DNA of 64,000 nucleotides from Dongia_A sp964542425 (GCA_964542425.1 CAZIUB010000044.1:8931-72930); one strand, 5' to 3'; positions 35,236 to 44,276 are shown, counted from the first letter of the stretch. Made by a program: numbers and translations. Notes: generated from the letters alone by a model not told the origin.

Positions 35236-35706
35236 TCACCCCGCCGCCGGATTGCCGGCGATTCCGGTCGAGCCGTAACCGCCCTCGCCGCGCGGGGTTT
35301 CCTCGAGGTTCAAGCGCTCGTCCCAGACGACGCGCGCGACCGGCGCCACCACCAGCTGCGCGATCCGCTCGCCCCGGCGCAACAGCGCTGGCGTTTGGCC
35401 TAGATTGATCAAGAGCACCATCACCTCGCCCCGGTAATCGGCATCGATGGTGCCCGGGGAATTGAGCACGGTCAGGCCGTGGCGAAGGGCCAGGCCCGAG
35501 CGCGGCCGCACCTGCGCCTCGTGACCCGTCGGGAGCTGGATGGCGATACCGGTCGGGATCAGGGCTCGCTCCATGGGGGCAAGCTTGATCTCGTTCTCGA
35601 TCGCCGCCGGCAGATCTACACCAGCGGCATGCTTGCTCGCGTATTCGGGCAGAGCAAGGCCTTCGCCGTGGGGAAGGCGCATGATCGCGACGCGCAATTC
35701 AGCCAT
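35236..35706 (-). CDS. dut: dUTP pyrophosphatase
   Basis: Trimeric dUTPase hydrolysing dUTP to dUMP. All five motifs can be followed: AGVDLPAA, VRPRSGLALRHG, LNSPGTIDADYRGEV, RRGERIAQLVV and C-terminal RGEGGYGSTG. The length of 156 residues is normal. Its start overlaps the coaBC end by eight bases, a coupling that is common in alphaproteobacteria. Confidence 0.95.
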   Translation of the reverse strand: MAELRVAIMRLPHGEGLALPEYASKHAAGVDLPAAIENEIKLAPMERALIPTGIAIQLPTGHEAQVRPRSGLALRHGLTVLNSPGTIDADYRGEVMVLLINLGQTPALLRRGERIAQLVVAPVARVVWDERLNLEETPRGEGGYGSTGIAGNPAAG

Positions 35707-36931
35707 TGCCCTTGCCCCTCTTCAGGCGCGCGCGCAGCGCCGCTGCGATGCGCTGGCCCAGGCGTTCGGCCACATCCGCCTTGCTCAGTTCCGGCCAATC
35801 CTCGGTTCCGGCGGCGCGAATCAGGTGCACCTTGTTGCGATCGCCGCCAAAGGTGCCCGTTGCCGCCGACACGTCATTGGCGAGAATCCAGTCGCAGCCC
35901 TTGGCCTTGAGCTTGATCCTGGCGTGTTCGACCACGCGCTCGGTCTCGGCGGCAAAGCCGATCACCAGGCGCGGCCGCTTTGGTCCGGTTGCGGAAAGCG
36001 TGGCCAGGATGTCGGGGTTGGCGACGAGCTTCAGAACCCGGCCTTCCTCGGTGCCAACCTTCTTGATCTTCTGGGTGGATGCGTCCGCGGGACGCCAATC
36101 GGAGACCGCGGCCGCGCAGATGGCGACATCGACCGGCAGCGCGCCATTGACCGCGTCCAGCATCTGGCGCGCATCAATCACCCGGCGCGTCGTCGCGCCG
36201 ATCGGATCGGCAAGCTCGGTCGGTCCGCTGATGAGGATCGTGTCGGCGCCAAGCCTGGCCAAGGCCTGGGCGATGGCATGGCCCTGCTTGCCGGAGGATC
36301 GATTGGCGATGTAGCGCACGGGATCGATCGCTTCTTGGGTCGGGCCGGAGGTAACCAGGGCGCGAACGCCCTTCAGCGGCTGGTCCTTGGGCGCCAGCAT
36401 TGCCTGGATAGCATCCAGGATCTCGGCCGGTTCCGCCAGCCGCCCGTCGCCCTCCTCGCCGCAGGCAAGATCGCCCGCGCCCGGACCCACGAAGCCGATC
36501 CCCCGCGCGCGCAAGGCGGCGACATTGGCCTGGGTCGCTTTGTGGCGCCACATCATCACGTTCATCGCCGGAACGACCAGGACTGGCTTGTCGGTCGCAA
36601 GCAGCGCGGTGGTCGCCAAATCGTCGGCCAATCCTGCCGCCATCTTGGCCAGGAGATCGGCCGATGCCGGTGCCACCACGACCAGTTCGGCCTCGCGCGA
36701 CAGCCTTATGTGGCCCATCTCGCTCTCGTCGGTCAGCGAAAACAAGTCCTGATAGACCCGTTCGCCGCTCAAGGCGGCGATGGAGAGGGGTGTCACGAAT
36801 TCCGCCCCGCCCTTGGTCAGGATGGTGGGGAAGGTGAGCCCGCGCTCGCCCCCACGCCGGATCAATTCCAGCGCCTTGTAGGCAGCAATGCCGCCCGAAA
36901 TGATGAGCAGGATACGACGTTTTGCGGCCAC
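35699..36931 (-). CDS. coaBC: Bifunctional CoaBC (phosphopantothenoylcysteine synthetase/decarboxylase)
   Basis: Coenzyme A biosynthesis: CoaB ligates cysteine to 4'-phosphopantothenate with CTP, and CoaC decarboxylates the product using FMN. The CoaC half starts RRILLIISGGIAAYKALELI and has VVAPASADLLAKMAAGLADD and VPAMNVMMW. The CoaB half starts about residue 190 with VRALVTSGPTQEAIDPVRYI and has NRSSGKQGHAIAQALARLG and AAAVSDWRP. I chose GTG 36931 (MAAKRRILLI); longer in-frame extension upstream lies in a repeat-rich spacer and is unlikely to be translated. Confidence 0.93.
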   Translation of the reverse strand: MAAKRRILLIISGGIAAYKALELIRRGGERGLTFPTILTKGGAEFVTPLSIAALSGERVYQDLFSLTDESEMGHIRLSREAELVVVAPASADLLAKMAAGLADDLATTALLATDKPVLVVPAMNVMMWRHKATQANVAALRARGIGFVGPGAGDLACGEEGDGRLAEPAEILDAIQAMLAPKDQPLKGVRALVTSGPTQEAIDPVRYIANRSSGKQGHAIAQALARLGADTILISGPTELADPIGATTRRVIDARQMLDAVNGALPVDVAICAAAVSDWRPADASTQKIKKVGTEEGRVLKLVANPDILATLSATGPKRPRLVIGFAAETERVVEHARIKLKAKGCDWILANDVSAATGTFGGDRNKVHLIRAAGTEDWPELSKADVAERLGQRIAAALRARLKRGKGNG

Positions 36932-37014
36932 TTCCCATATTCCACAGTTCAATAGAGTATTTACTGTGCCGAAGCGGGTTTTGCAAGCGGGTGGGAGGTT
37001 GACCCCGGCTTCCA

Positions 37015-37068
37015 GTAACGGGTAACGGGGTAACGGTGGGTAACGGTCGTAACGGTGGGTGGTAACGG
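37015..37068. repeat. GTAACGG short-repeat cluster
   Basis: Six copies of GTAACGG occur within about 54 bases at spacings of 7-13, in the 290-base spacer between ubiB and coaBC. The spacing is irregular, so this is a degenerate microsatellite rather than an exact array. On the minus strand it reads CCGTTAC and lies about 85-140 bases upstream of coaBC. The rest of the spacer (37070-37223) holds nothing else clear. Confidence 0.7.
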
Positions 37069-37223
37069 TGCCAAATGGGCGCCGTCCACACATGACAGTG
37101 CACTTAATTGCCTCACTGCCGCGGGTCGAAATGCAAGGGCAGCCTATTTAGTGCGCTGTTACCGTTTTATCGTTTTATCCCCGCCCGAGATAAGACAATC
37201 GGTTCAAATCGTAGTTGCACCCG

Positions 37224-38780
37224 CTATCGCGTGAACAGCAGCCCGGCGACGAGGACCGCGATGATCAGCCACAGGAACCAGTTGCTTCCGGTCCGGTTGA
37301 TGACATTCAAGGCCTCGGGGTCGAGTTTCAGCCCGCCCTCGGCCAGGTGATCGACCACCCGGTCGAGGTTGCGCATGACGGAAGGGAAGCGGGCGGCCAC
37401 ATGCAGCGCTTCTTCCATCGCCTGGGCAAGCCTTGCCTCGGGTCCGCGATTGTCGCGCATCCATTGTTCGATCAAGGGCCGGGCGAGCGTCCAGATGTTG
37501 AGCGTCGAGTTCAATTGTCGGCTGATCCCTTCGGCCATCAGCATGTTCTTCTGCAGCAGCAGCAATTCCGGCTGCACCTCCATCTCGAAGCTCTCGGTCA
37601 CGCCGAACACCTGGCCCAGCACGCGGGCGAAGGAGATCTCGTGCAAGGGCTTGCCGTGGATGGGTTCGCCGATCGAGCGCAGAGCCAGCGTGAACTCGTC
37701 CACGGATTTCCTGGCCGAGAGGTACCCGGCATCGAGATAGATGCGGGCCACGCACGCGTAATCGCGTTCCAGGAACGCCAGCAGCATGTCGGCCAGGAAA
37801 AAGCGGGTCGGACGCGACAATCGGCCCATGATGCCGAAATCGACCACCTGGATGGCGCCGTCCGCCCCGACCGTCATGTTGCCGGGGTGCTGGTCGCCGT
37901 GGAAATAGCCGTCGCGGAAGGCCTGATTGAAGAAGATCGCCGCCGCCTTGGCCAGCACTTCGTCAACGTCATGGCCGGAAGCAAGCATCGCCCCGCGATC
38001 GTCCATCGGAATGCCGATCAGGCGCTCCTGGGTCATCACCCGCTTGCCGGTTCTAAGCCAGTCGATCTCGGGCACCCGATAGTTGGGATCGCCAGCGAAA
38101 TTCTCGCGCAATTCCGTGGCCGAGGCCGCCTCCAGCCGTAAATCCATTTCCACCCGCATGGTGGCGGCGAAGGTCCGCACGATCTCGACCGGTTTCAGGC
38201 GGCGGAGCCTCGGCTGCGTGCGCTCGATCAGCTCGGCCACCCATAGCAGCAGATCGGTGTCGCGCTTGAAGGCGATCTCGATGCCCGGGCGCAACACCTT
38301 GACCGCGACCTTTCGGCCATCGGGAAACGCCGCGTCGGGCGGGGTCAGCGCGAAATGCACCTGACTGATCGAGGCGGCCGAGACCGGCAAATCCTCGAAT
38401 TCCGCGAACAAATCGCCGACCGGCGCGCCCAATTCCGTCGCGATCGTCGCCCGCGCCTCGAAGGCCGAGAAGGCCGGCAATTGATCCTGAAGCTTGGCCA
38501 GGTCGGCGGCCACCTGCTCGCCCAGGAGGTCCGAGCGCGTGGACAAGACTTGTCCTAGTTTGATGAAGGCCGGGCCCAGATCGGTCAGCGCCAACGCCAA
38601 GCGTTCGCCCGGGCGCTTGGCGCCGCCGCCCTGGCCGAAGAACAGCCGAATGAAAAACAGCAGGAGGGGCGCGATGCCGGCGTCCGCCATCGCCTCCTCG
38701 AACGGTGCCAGGGCACCATGCCGCGCGAATACGATGGCAATCCGCAAGAGCCGCAGGAGGGAACGCGCCGATCGCAGCAT
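37224..38780 (-). CDS. ubiB: UbiB atypical kinase-like protein of ubiquinone biosynthesis
   Basis: UbiB is a membrane-tethered ATPase/kinase-like protein needed for coenzyme Q biosynthesis. The family KxGQ motif is in GPAFIKLGQVLSTRSDLLGE. The Ala-rich loop region is VSAASISQVH. HGDQHPGN and the metal site VVDFGIMGRL are present. The C-terminus ends in one hydrophobic helix (FLWLIIAVLVAGLL), consistent with membrane anchoring. It begins immediately after the ubiE stop. Confidence 0.93.
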   Translation of the reverse strand: MLRSARSLLRLLRIAIVFARHGALAPFEEAMADAGIAPLLLFFIRLFFGQGGGAKRPGERLALALTDLGPAFIKLGQVLSTRSDLLGEQVAADLAKLQDQLPAFSAFEARATIATELGAPVGDLFAEFEDLPVSAASISQVHFALTPPDAAFPDGRKVAVKVLRPGIEIAFKRDTDLLLWVAELIERTQPRLRRLKPVEIVRTFAATMRVEMDLRLEAASATELRENFAGDPNYRVPEIDWLRTGKRVMTQERLIGIPMDDRGAMLASGHDVDEVLAKAAAIFFNQAFRDGYFHGDQHPGNMTVGADGAIQVVDFGIMGRLSRPTRFFLADMLLAFLERDYACVARIYLDAGYLSARKSVDEFTLALRSIGEPIHGKPLHEISFARVLGQVFGVTESFEMEVQPELLLLQKNMLMAEGISRQLNSTLNIWTLARPLIEQWMRDNRGPEARLAQAMEEALHVAARFPSVMRNLDRVVDHLAEGGLKLDPEALNVINRTGSNWFLWLIIAVLVAGLLFTR

Positions 38781-39536
38781 TCAGATTCGCCAGCCCGAAT
38801 GCAGCGCGGCGATGCCCCCGGATAGATTGCGCCACGTGACTTGGCTCAATCCGCTTTCCGCCATCATGCCGGCCAGTGTCTTCTGATTGGGGAATCGCCG
38901 GATCGATTCGACCAGATATTGATAGGCTTGGCGGTCTCCCGCGACGCGCTCGCCCAGCCAGGGCAGCAGGTTGAACGAATAGAGATCATAGAGCCTGGAC
39001 AGCGAGGGGATGGCGAAGGTGGAAAATTCCAGGCACAGGAACCGCCCGCCCGGGCGCAACACGCGGAATGCCTCGGCCAGCGCGCGCTCTGGCTTGGCCA
39101 CGTTGCGCAGGCAAAAGGCGATGGTGTAGGCATCGTGACGCATGTCCGGCATCGGCAAGGTCTCGGCATTGCCGGCGACCCAGGAAATTCCCGACAATTG
39201 TCCCCGGTCGATGGCGCGATCCCGCCCGACATCGAGCATGGCCGGCGTCAGGTCGCAGATCGTGACCTCGGCCGAGGGCGCGCGCTCCAGAATGCGCAAG
39301 GCGATGTCGCCGGTGCCGCCGCCCACATCCAGCACCCGCCAATGCGGCCGCGGGTCCAGCCAATCGATCATCGCCGCCTTCCACAGGCGATGGATGCCGG
39401 CCGACATCAAATCGTTCATCAGATCGTACTTGCCAGCGACCGATCGGAATACATCGCCGACCAGCATGGTCTTGGCGCTGGCATCGACGCGGGCGTCGCC
39501 GAACCAAGTCTGCTCTTTCCGGGGTGGTTCCATCAT
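38781..39536 (-). CDS. ubiE: UbiE demethylmenaquinone/ubiquinone C-methyltransferase
   Basis: SAM-dependent C-methyltransferase of quinone biosynthesis. Family signatures: FRSVAGKYDLMNDLMSAGIH, SAM site VLDVGGGTGDIALRILERAP, AYTIAFCLRNVAKPERALAE and the C-terminal YQYLVESIRRFPNQKTLAGM. ATG 39536 gives a 251-residue protein of normal length; the longer open frame upstream overlaps the mutM promoter region. It leads the run ubiE-ubiB-coaBC-dut-rrf2-cysK-moeB on the minus strand. Confidence 0.94.
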   Translation of the reverse strand: MMEPPRKEQTWFGDARVDASAKTMLVGDVFRSVAGKYDLMNDLMSAGIHRLWKAAMIDWLDPRPHWRVLDVGGGTGDIALRILERAPSAEVTICDLTPAMLDVGRDRAIDRGQLSGISWVAGNAETLPMPDMRHDAYTIAFCLRNVAKPERALAEAFRVLRPGGRFLCLEFSTFAIPSLSRLYDLYSFNLLPWLGERVAGDRQAYQYLVESIRRFPNQKTLAGMMAESGLSQVTWRNLSGGIAALHSGWRI

Positions 39537-39711
39537 GGCCCGCACATTAGTGCGGAACGGTGCGGAATGGAACTGCCGGGGTAGGGCGTCGCCGCGGGGT
39601 TCGCCAAGGCCACGGAGAATCGCATCATGCCTTGACTTGCGGGCCAATTTCGCAGTCGCTGATGCGCGAATCTTTTTGCCCTTAGACCAGCAAAGGCGAG
39701 CCGGAAACGCG

Positions 39712-40554
39712 ATGCCCGAGTTGCCGGAAGTCGAAACCATCTGCCGGGGTCTGGCGCGGCGTCTCGAAGGGCGCCGGCTATGCAGCGTGTTGCAGCGCCG
39801 GCCCGATCTCAGGTTTGCTTTGCCGAGGAACTTCGCCAAGCGTCTCGAGGGCAGAACGATCATCCGGATCTTCCGCCGGGCCAAATACATGATCTGGGAA
39901 TTGGATGACGGTCAGGCACTGCTTGGCCATCTCGGCATGTCGGGAAGAATGCTGGTGAGCGAAGGCGTGCCCGATGTTCTGGAACGCCATGACCATCTGG
40001 TGTTCGAAACCGAGGACGGCGCCTGCGTGCGCTTCAATGATACCAGGCGATTCGGGATGATGGATTTGGTCGCGATCGATGCCCTCTCGCACCACAAACT
40101 GCTCAAGGGTTTGGGGCCGGAACCGCTGGAGCGCGCCTTCGACGCGGCGGCGCTCGGGGCCGCGCTCAGGGACAAGAAGACCAGTATCAAGGCGGCCCTA
40201 CTCGATCAGCGCGTGGTGGCGGGCCTGGGCAACATCTATGTTTCCGAGGCTCTGTTTCGCGCCGGCGTTTCGCCCCGGCGCCAGGCACGCTCCGTCCCGG
40301 GCGCGCGCGCGCGCCGCCTGGTCCGGGCGATCAAGGCCGTGCTTAGGGAAGCGATCGCCGCCGGTGGTTCGTCGCTGCGCGACTATGTGCAGAGCGACGG
40401 CGAGCTCGGCTATTTCCAGCATCGCTGGCGGGTCTATGACCGCGAGGGCGGGAAATGCCACGGCTGCGATTGTGAGACCGCGCTCACCGGCGGGGTCCGG
40501 CGCATCGTCCAGGCCGGCCGCTCGACCTTCTATTGCCCGAGGCGCCAGAAATGA
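39712..40554 (+). CDS. mutM: Formamidopyrimidine-DNA glycosylase MutM (Fpg), last zinc Cys changed
   Basis: Base-excision repair glycosylase/AP lyase for 8-oxoguanine. The N-terminal PELPEVETICRGL carries the catalytic Pro and Glu. RAKYMIWELDD...LGHLGMSGRM, the H2TH region DQRVVAGLGNIYVSEALFRA and the C-terminal zinc-finger region are present. The finger reads KCHGCDCETALTG...GRSTFYCPRRQK. Relatives end CPxCQ, but here the fourth Cys position is Arg (codon CGC, one base from TGC). An additional Cys in CHGCDC may compensate. It is divergent from ubiE. Confidence 0.92.
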   Translation: MPELPEVETICRGLARRLEGRRLCSVLQRRPDLRFALPRNFAKRLEGRTIIRIFRRAKYMIWELDDGQALLGHLGMSGRMLVSEGVPDVLERHDHLVFETEDGACVRFNDTRRFGMMDLVAIDALSHHKLLKGLGPEPLERAFDAAALGAALRDKKTSIKAALLDQRVVAGLGNIYVSEALFRAGVSPRRQARSVPGARARRLVRAIKAVLREAIAAGGSSLRDYVQSDGELGYFQHRWRVYDREGGKCHGCDCETALTGGVRRIVQAGRSTFYCPRRQK

Positions 40555-40563
40555 CCTTTCGGG

Positions 40564-41226
40564 TTACGCCTTCGCGTCGTGGGGCAGCGGAAAGTGCCGT
40601 GGGAACAGGCCGTGAAGCCCCAGCCGGCAGACCGCGCGCGCCTCGAGCTTGCGAAATCGTCGCGGGCTCAGCGCCCAATCGATCCACAACCCCTCCAGCA
40701 AATAGACGATGGCGAGTGCGGCCTCCGGCGCCCTGATCGGATAGGCGCCCTCGGCCACCAGTTCGCGGCACGCGCCCTGAACGGCGCGATGGAAATCGGC
40801 CTCGCGCGGGTCGCAATAAGGGCGGTAGTTCGGCCGCGAGATGGCCTCGCGCCGATAGGAGAGCCAGGCCACCAGCCAATCTCGATCGATCCCGCCGCGG
40901 TCGATATCGTGCTCGATGATCGCCCACAGGCGCTCGGCTGACGCGGGTCCGGCCTGCGCCAGAGCCGCCTGCCAGGATGCGCGGTAGGAGCGTGCCAGAT
41001 GCCGCAGCACTTCGAAGAGCAGGCTCTCCTTGCTGACGAAATAGAGATTGACCATCCCGCGCGACAGGCCGGAATAATGCACCAGGCGCGTCACCGAAAC
41101 GCCGGCGAAGCCATGCCGGGCGATGGCCCTGATCGTGGCATCGATGATCGTCTGGCGATAAAAGATCTTGGCTTGGCCCCGATCGCGCGGCCGCTCGGGC
41201 TTTTTTGCCCCACTTCGCTCGATCAT
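40564..41226 (-). CDS. TetR-family regulator (BetI-like)
   Basis: This 220-residue TetR protein has the N-terminal HTH (ATIRAIARHGFAGVSVTRLVHYSGLSRG) and a C-terminal half similar to BetI-type regulators (LYFVSKESLLFEVLRHLARS, EAALAIVYLLEGLWIDWAL). I chose ATG 41226 because GGGG lies eight bases upstream and earlier in-frame ATGs fall in the operator. It is divergent from a polyamine-type binding protein. The shared 120-base spacer holds an 8-6-8 palindrome, so it probably controls both itself and that gene. Confidence 0.85.
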   Translation of the reverse strand: MIERSGAKKPERPRDRGQAKIFYRQTIIDATIRAIARHGFAGVSVTRLVHYSGLSRGMVNLYFVSKESLLFEVLRHLARSYRASWQAALAQAGPASAERLWAIIEHDIDRGGIDRDWLVAWLSYRREAISRPNYRPYCDPREADFHRAVQGACRELVAEGAYPIRAPEAALAIVYLLEGLWIDWALSPRRFRKLEARAVCRLGLHGLFPRHFPLPHDAKA

Positions 41227-41262
41227 GATCCGATCCCCCGACGGCGCTTGACACAGCATCAT

Positions 41263-41284
41263 TTCATGAACGGTCATTCATGAA
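41263..41284. promoter_or_regulatory. 8-6-8 palindromic operator between tetR and the binding-protein gene
   Basis: TTCATGAA occurs twice, six bases apart (41263-41270 and 41277-41284). Each copy is itself self-complementary, and together they form an inverted repeat. A TTGACA at 41248-41253 lies just before it. Its position in the divergent spacer next to a TetR-family gene makes it the likely operator. Confidence 0.7.
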
Positions 41285-41347
41285 AAGCAGCGTTTTGTTT
41301 GACCGCGCTGGGCGCGGCCACCGGCACAAGAGATGGGAGGAAGCGGG

Positions 41348-42433
41348 ATGAACAGGATTGCTTTGGCGCTCTTTGGCGCGCTCAGCCTTGGTGCTGGCGG
41401 GGCACTGGCCGAGGATATGGAACTCAATGTCTATAACTGGAGCGATTACATCGGCGAGACCACGATCGCCGATTTCGAGAAGGAAACCGGCATCAAGGTC
41501 CGCTACGACTATTTCGACAGTTCGGAGACCTTGGACGGCAAGATGTTGGCCGGCGACACCGGCTACGACGTGATCTTCCCGACCCGCACCGTGATCACGC
41601 ATCATGTCAGGGCCGGCATCTATCGACCGCTCGACAAGTCCAAACTCACGAACATCGGCAACATCGACGACAAGTTCTGGAAGGCCCTGGAAGTGGCCGA
41701 TCCCGGCAATTTGCACGCGGTTCCCTACATGTACTGGACCAACGGCTTCGTCTATGATGCCAAGAAGGTGCAAGCGATCATGCCCGATGCCCCGGTCGAT
41801 TCCTGGGCCATGATCTTCAAGCCGGAAATCATCTCCAAGTTCAAGGATTGCGGCGTCTCGATCCTGGATTCGCCGGAGGACGTGATGGAGCTGGCGCTTA
41901 ATTACCTGGGCATCAATACCTCGACCAAAAAGCAGGAGGATCTGGCCAAGGCCGCCGATCTCATCATCGCGATCACGCCCTACATCCAGAAATTCGATTC
42001 CATCGGCACCATCGACGCGCTGGCGGCGGGCGACCGTTGCATCGCGATGACGTGGTCGGGTGATTTCGCGCAGGCAAAGAATCGCGCCGCCGAGAACGGA
42101 ATCGACGTCGAGCTGCAATTCGCGGTGCCCAAGGAAGGCGTCAATCTGGATTACGACGGCCTGGCCATCCCGGCCGATGCGCCCCATCCCGAGGCCGCGC
42201 ACAAATTCATCGATTTCATGCTGCGCGCCGATGTGATCGCCGCCGCCACCAACTACATCGGATACGCCAACGCCAACAAGGCGGCCACACCGCTGGTCCT
42301 GCCGGAAATCCGGGAGAATCCGGCGCTCTATCCCGACCCCGCGCGGCTTGCCCGGGTCTATACCAGCGATGTGCGCGACGCCGACGGCATCAGGGTGCTG
42401 ACCAGCGAATGGAACCGGGCCAAGAGCCAATAG
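41348..42433 (+). CDS. Polyamine ABC transporter substrate-binding protein (PotF/PotD-like)
   Basis: This 361-residue periplasmic binding protein has a signal peptide (MNRIALALFGALSLGAGGAL, cleavage near ALA-EDM). The mature start ELNVYNWSDYIGETTIADFE is the hallmark of putrescine/spermidine receptors. It is followed by VRYDYFDSSETLDGKMLAGD, DVIFPTRTVITHHV and VPYMYWTNGFVYDAKKV. No permease or ATPase gene is adjacent; the only matching ATPase here is at the far left end. ATG 41348 has GCGGG upstream. It is divergent from a TetR gene with a palindromic operator. Confidence 0.9.
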   Translation: MNRIALALFGALSLGAGGALAEDMELNVYNWSDYIGETTIADFEKETGIKVRYDYFDSSETLDGKMLAGDTGYDVIFPTRTVITHHVRAGIYRPLDKSKLTNIGNIDDKFWKALEVADPGNLHAVPYMYWTNGFVYDAKKVQAIMPDAPVDSWAMIFKPEIISKFKDCGVSILDSPEDVMELALNYLGINTSTKKQEDLAKAADLIIAITPYIQKFDSIGTIDALAAGDRCIAMTWSGDFAQAKNRAAENGIDVELQFAVPKEGVNLDYDGLAIPADAPHPEAAHKFIDFMLRADVIAAATNYIGYANANKAATPLVLPEIRENPALYPDPARLARVYTSDVRDADGIRVLTSEWNRAKSQ

Positions 42434-42689
42434 GGCCGCCCGGCACCCAAGGGAAACGGTCGCGGTCGGTGGCCGCGACCGGGTTCCTGAAATACAACCG
42501 CCGAAATCCGTGGTTAGGAATGGATCGACGCCGAGCGATATGGTTCGGGCGGGTGAGATCGGGCGCCTGTGGCACCCATCCAGGTCCCCGGCCGCGGCTT
42601 GAGCCCGGCCCCATATTCGGCCAAGCCGATTTCACTTCACTGGAAAATCCTTTAGAAGGATTGCCAGACCCAACGTCTTGGAAACCGCG

Positions 42690-43049
42690 ATGTGGCGCCT
42701 GATCGCTTGCCTGCTCCTGCTATTCGGCACCGTCCCATCGGCGCTCGCCACCGAATATCTGTCGATGATTCCCGACATGCCCTTGCCCCTTGGCCTGGCC
42801 GAGGAGGCGGACAAGGGCGCCGTTTTCGACGCGCCCACCGGGCGCATCGCCACCGGCTATGCGAGTGGGATGATCGCGGCAGGCGCGGTGCGCGACTTTT
42901 ATCACCAAACCCTGCCGCAATTGGGCTGGGAGACGGTGACGCCGGGCACCTATCGACGGCAGAGCGAAACCCTCAAGATTGACGTGCTGGGCGGCGAGAA
43001 CGGCGATGCGTCCATTGTCAGCTTCACCCTGTCCGCCGAGAGCCAATAG
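42690..43049 (+). CDS. Small secreted protein of unknown function
   Basis: This 119-residue protein has a clear signal peptide (MWRLIACLLLLFGTVPSALA). Its mature part has GLAEEADKGAVFDAPTGRIA, VRDFYHQTLPQLGWE and a C-terminal DVLGGENGDASIVSFTLS. The pattern FY...LPQLGW resembles small lipid- or envelope-associated periplasmic proteins, but I do not recognise the family. It is four bases upstream of the enoyl-CoA hydratase gene and presumably in its operon. Confidence 0.7.
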   Translation: MWRLIACLLLLFGTVPSALATEYLSMIPDMPLPLGLAEEADKGAVFDAPTGRIATGYASGMIAAGAVRDFYHQTLPQLGWETVTPGTYRRQSETLKIDVLGGENGDASIVSFTLSAESQ

Positions 43050-43052
43050 GTC

Positions 43053-43829
43053 ATGACCTACGAGAATCTGCTGGCCGAGAAAACGGGGCGCGTCGGCCTG
43101 GTAACCTTGAATCGGCCCAAGGCGATGAACGCGCTCCGCGCGGCGCTGATGGAGGAACTGGCCCTTGTGCTCGACGATTTCGAATCCGATCCCGGGATCG
43201 GCGCCATCGTGGTGACCGGCAATGACAAGGCCTTCGCCGCCGGCGCCGACATCAATGAGATGAAGGACCGATCCTTCCAGGATGTGTTCGCCGCCGATTT
43301 CATCACCAAGGATTGGGAGCGGTTGGCGCGATGCCGCAAGCCGACGATCGCGGCAGTCGCCGGGTTCGCATTGGGTGGCGGTTGCGAATTGGCCATGATG
43401 TGCGACCTGGTGATCGCGGCGGAGAATGCCAAGTTCGGGCAGCCGGAAATTACCATCGGCACCATTCCCGGTTGCGGTGGGACCCAGCGCCTGACCCGGG
43501 CGATTGGAAAAGCCAAGGCGATGGATCTGGTGCTGACCGGGCGCATGATGGATGCCGCCGAGGCGGAGCAGGCCGGGCTGGTGGCGCGCGTGGTGCCCGC
43601 CGATCGGCTGCTGGCCGAAGCTCTTGAAGTGGCCGAGAAAATCGCCAGCCATTCCCTGCCGATCACGCTGATGGCGAAGGAAGCGGTCAATCACGCGCTC
43701 GAGACGGGCTTGGCCGAGGGCATCCGCTTCGAGCGCCGGCTGTTCCACGCCACTTTCGCCACCGAGGACCAAAAGGAGGGCATGCAGGCCTTCGCCGACA
43801 AACGCAAGCCCGCGTTCAAGCATCGCTGA
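43053..43829 (+). CDS. Enoyl-CoA hydratase
   Basis: Crotonase-fold enzyme hydrating 2-enoyl-CoA in beta-oxidation. Oxyanion-hole segments AFAAGADINEMKDRS and AGFALGGGCELAMMCD are intact. The catalytic glutamates fall in the second of these and in GQPEITIGTIPGCGGTQRLT. The length of 258 residues is standard (about 257). It is preceded by a small secreted-protein gene, an unusual pairing, and followed by a small PilZ-like gene. Confidence 0.93.
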   Translation: MTYENLLAEKTGRVGLVTLNRPKAMNALRAALMEELALVLDDFESDPGIGAIVVTGNDKAFAAGADINEMKDRSFQDVFAADFITKDWERLARCRKPTIAAVAGFALGGGCELAMMCDLVIAAENAKFGQPEITIGTIPGCGGTQRLTRAIGKAKAMDLVLTGRMMDAAEAEQAGLVARVVPADRLLAEALEVAEKIASHSLPITLMAKEAVNHALETGLAEGIRFERRLFHATFATEDQKEGMQAFADKRKPAFKHR

Positions 43830-43858
43830 AAGGCCAGCCCAGGGGAGATTCAGGAGCG

Positions 43859-44194
43859 ATGGCGAAGGAAACCATCATACAAAACGCGGCCATTCCGGCC
43901 GGCCGCATCAAGATCAAGTCGGTGCATGTGACGATCGATCAGAAGCGCCATGAGATCGTCCATATGTCGATCGCGGACGTGCTCATCGCCGGGGCCCCGG
44001 ATTGGTTCGCGCCGCGCCAAAAAGTCGATTTCTGCTTTGTCCTCACGCTTCCCAATGCCGAGCGCGTCTTGCCAACCTATGGCATCGTCATTCGCAACGA
44101 TTCCGCCGGGCTCGAAGTGCGCTACACGCCGCCCTCGCTGCAATGGCGCGACATTCTGACCAAACTCATTCAGGAGGAAATGCGGCAAGCCTGA
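43859..44194 (+). CDS. Small unknown protein, possibly PilZ-like
   Basis: This 111-residue cytoplasmic protein has beta-rich regions IKIKSVHVTIDQKRHEIVHM, APRQKVDFCFVLTLPNAERV and TYGIVIRNDSAGLEVRYTPP, and a C-terminal helix WRDILTKLIQEEMRQA. The strand order and the GIVI...GLEVRY ending suggest a PilZ-type barrel. The RxxxR and DxSxxG c-di-GMP motifs are not seen, so ligand binding is doubtful. RBS GGGGAG is about ten bases upstream. Confidence 0.55.
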   Translation: MAKETIIQNAAIPAGRIKIKSVHVTIDQKRHEIVHMSIADVLIAGAPDWFAPRQKVDFCFVLTLPNAERVLPTYGIVIRNDSAGLEVRYTPPSLQWRDILTKLIQEEMRQA

Positions 44195-44276
44195 ACTGGC
44201 GAGGCGGCCAAGCTGGCGCACCAGGTGGTGGAACCGGCTGGCAATCCTGTTGAAAAATGGCCGCGAGGGGCCTTGG

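Noticed and set aside
35236..36931. dut-coaBC overlap as a fusion or frameshift
   Set aside because: The eight-base overlap is between two complete genes and is common in alphaproteobacteria.
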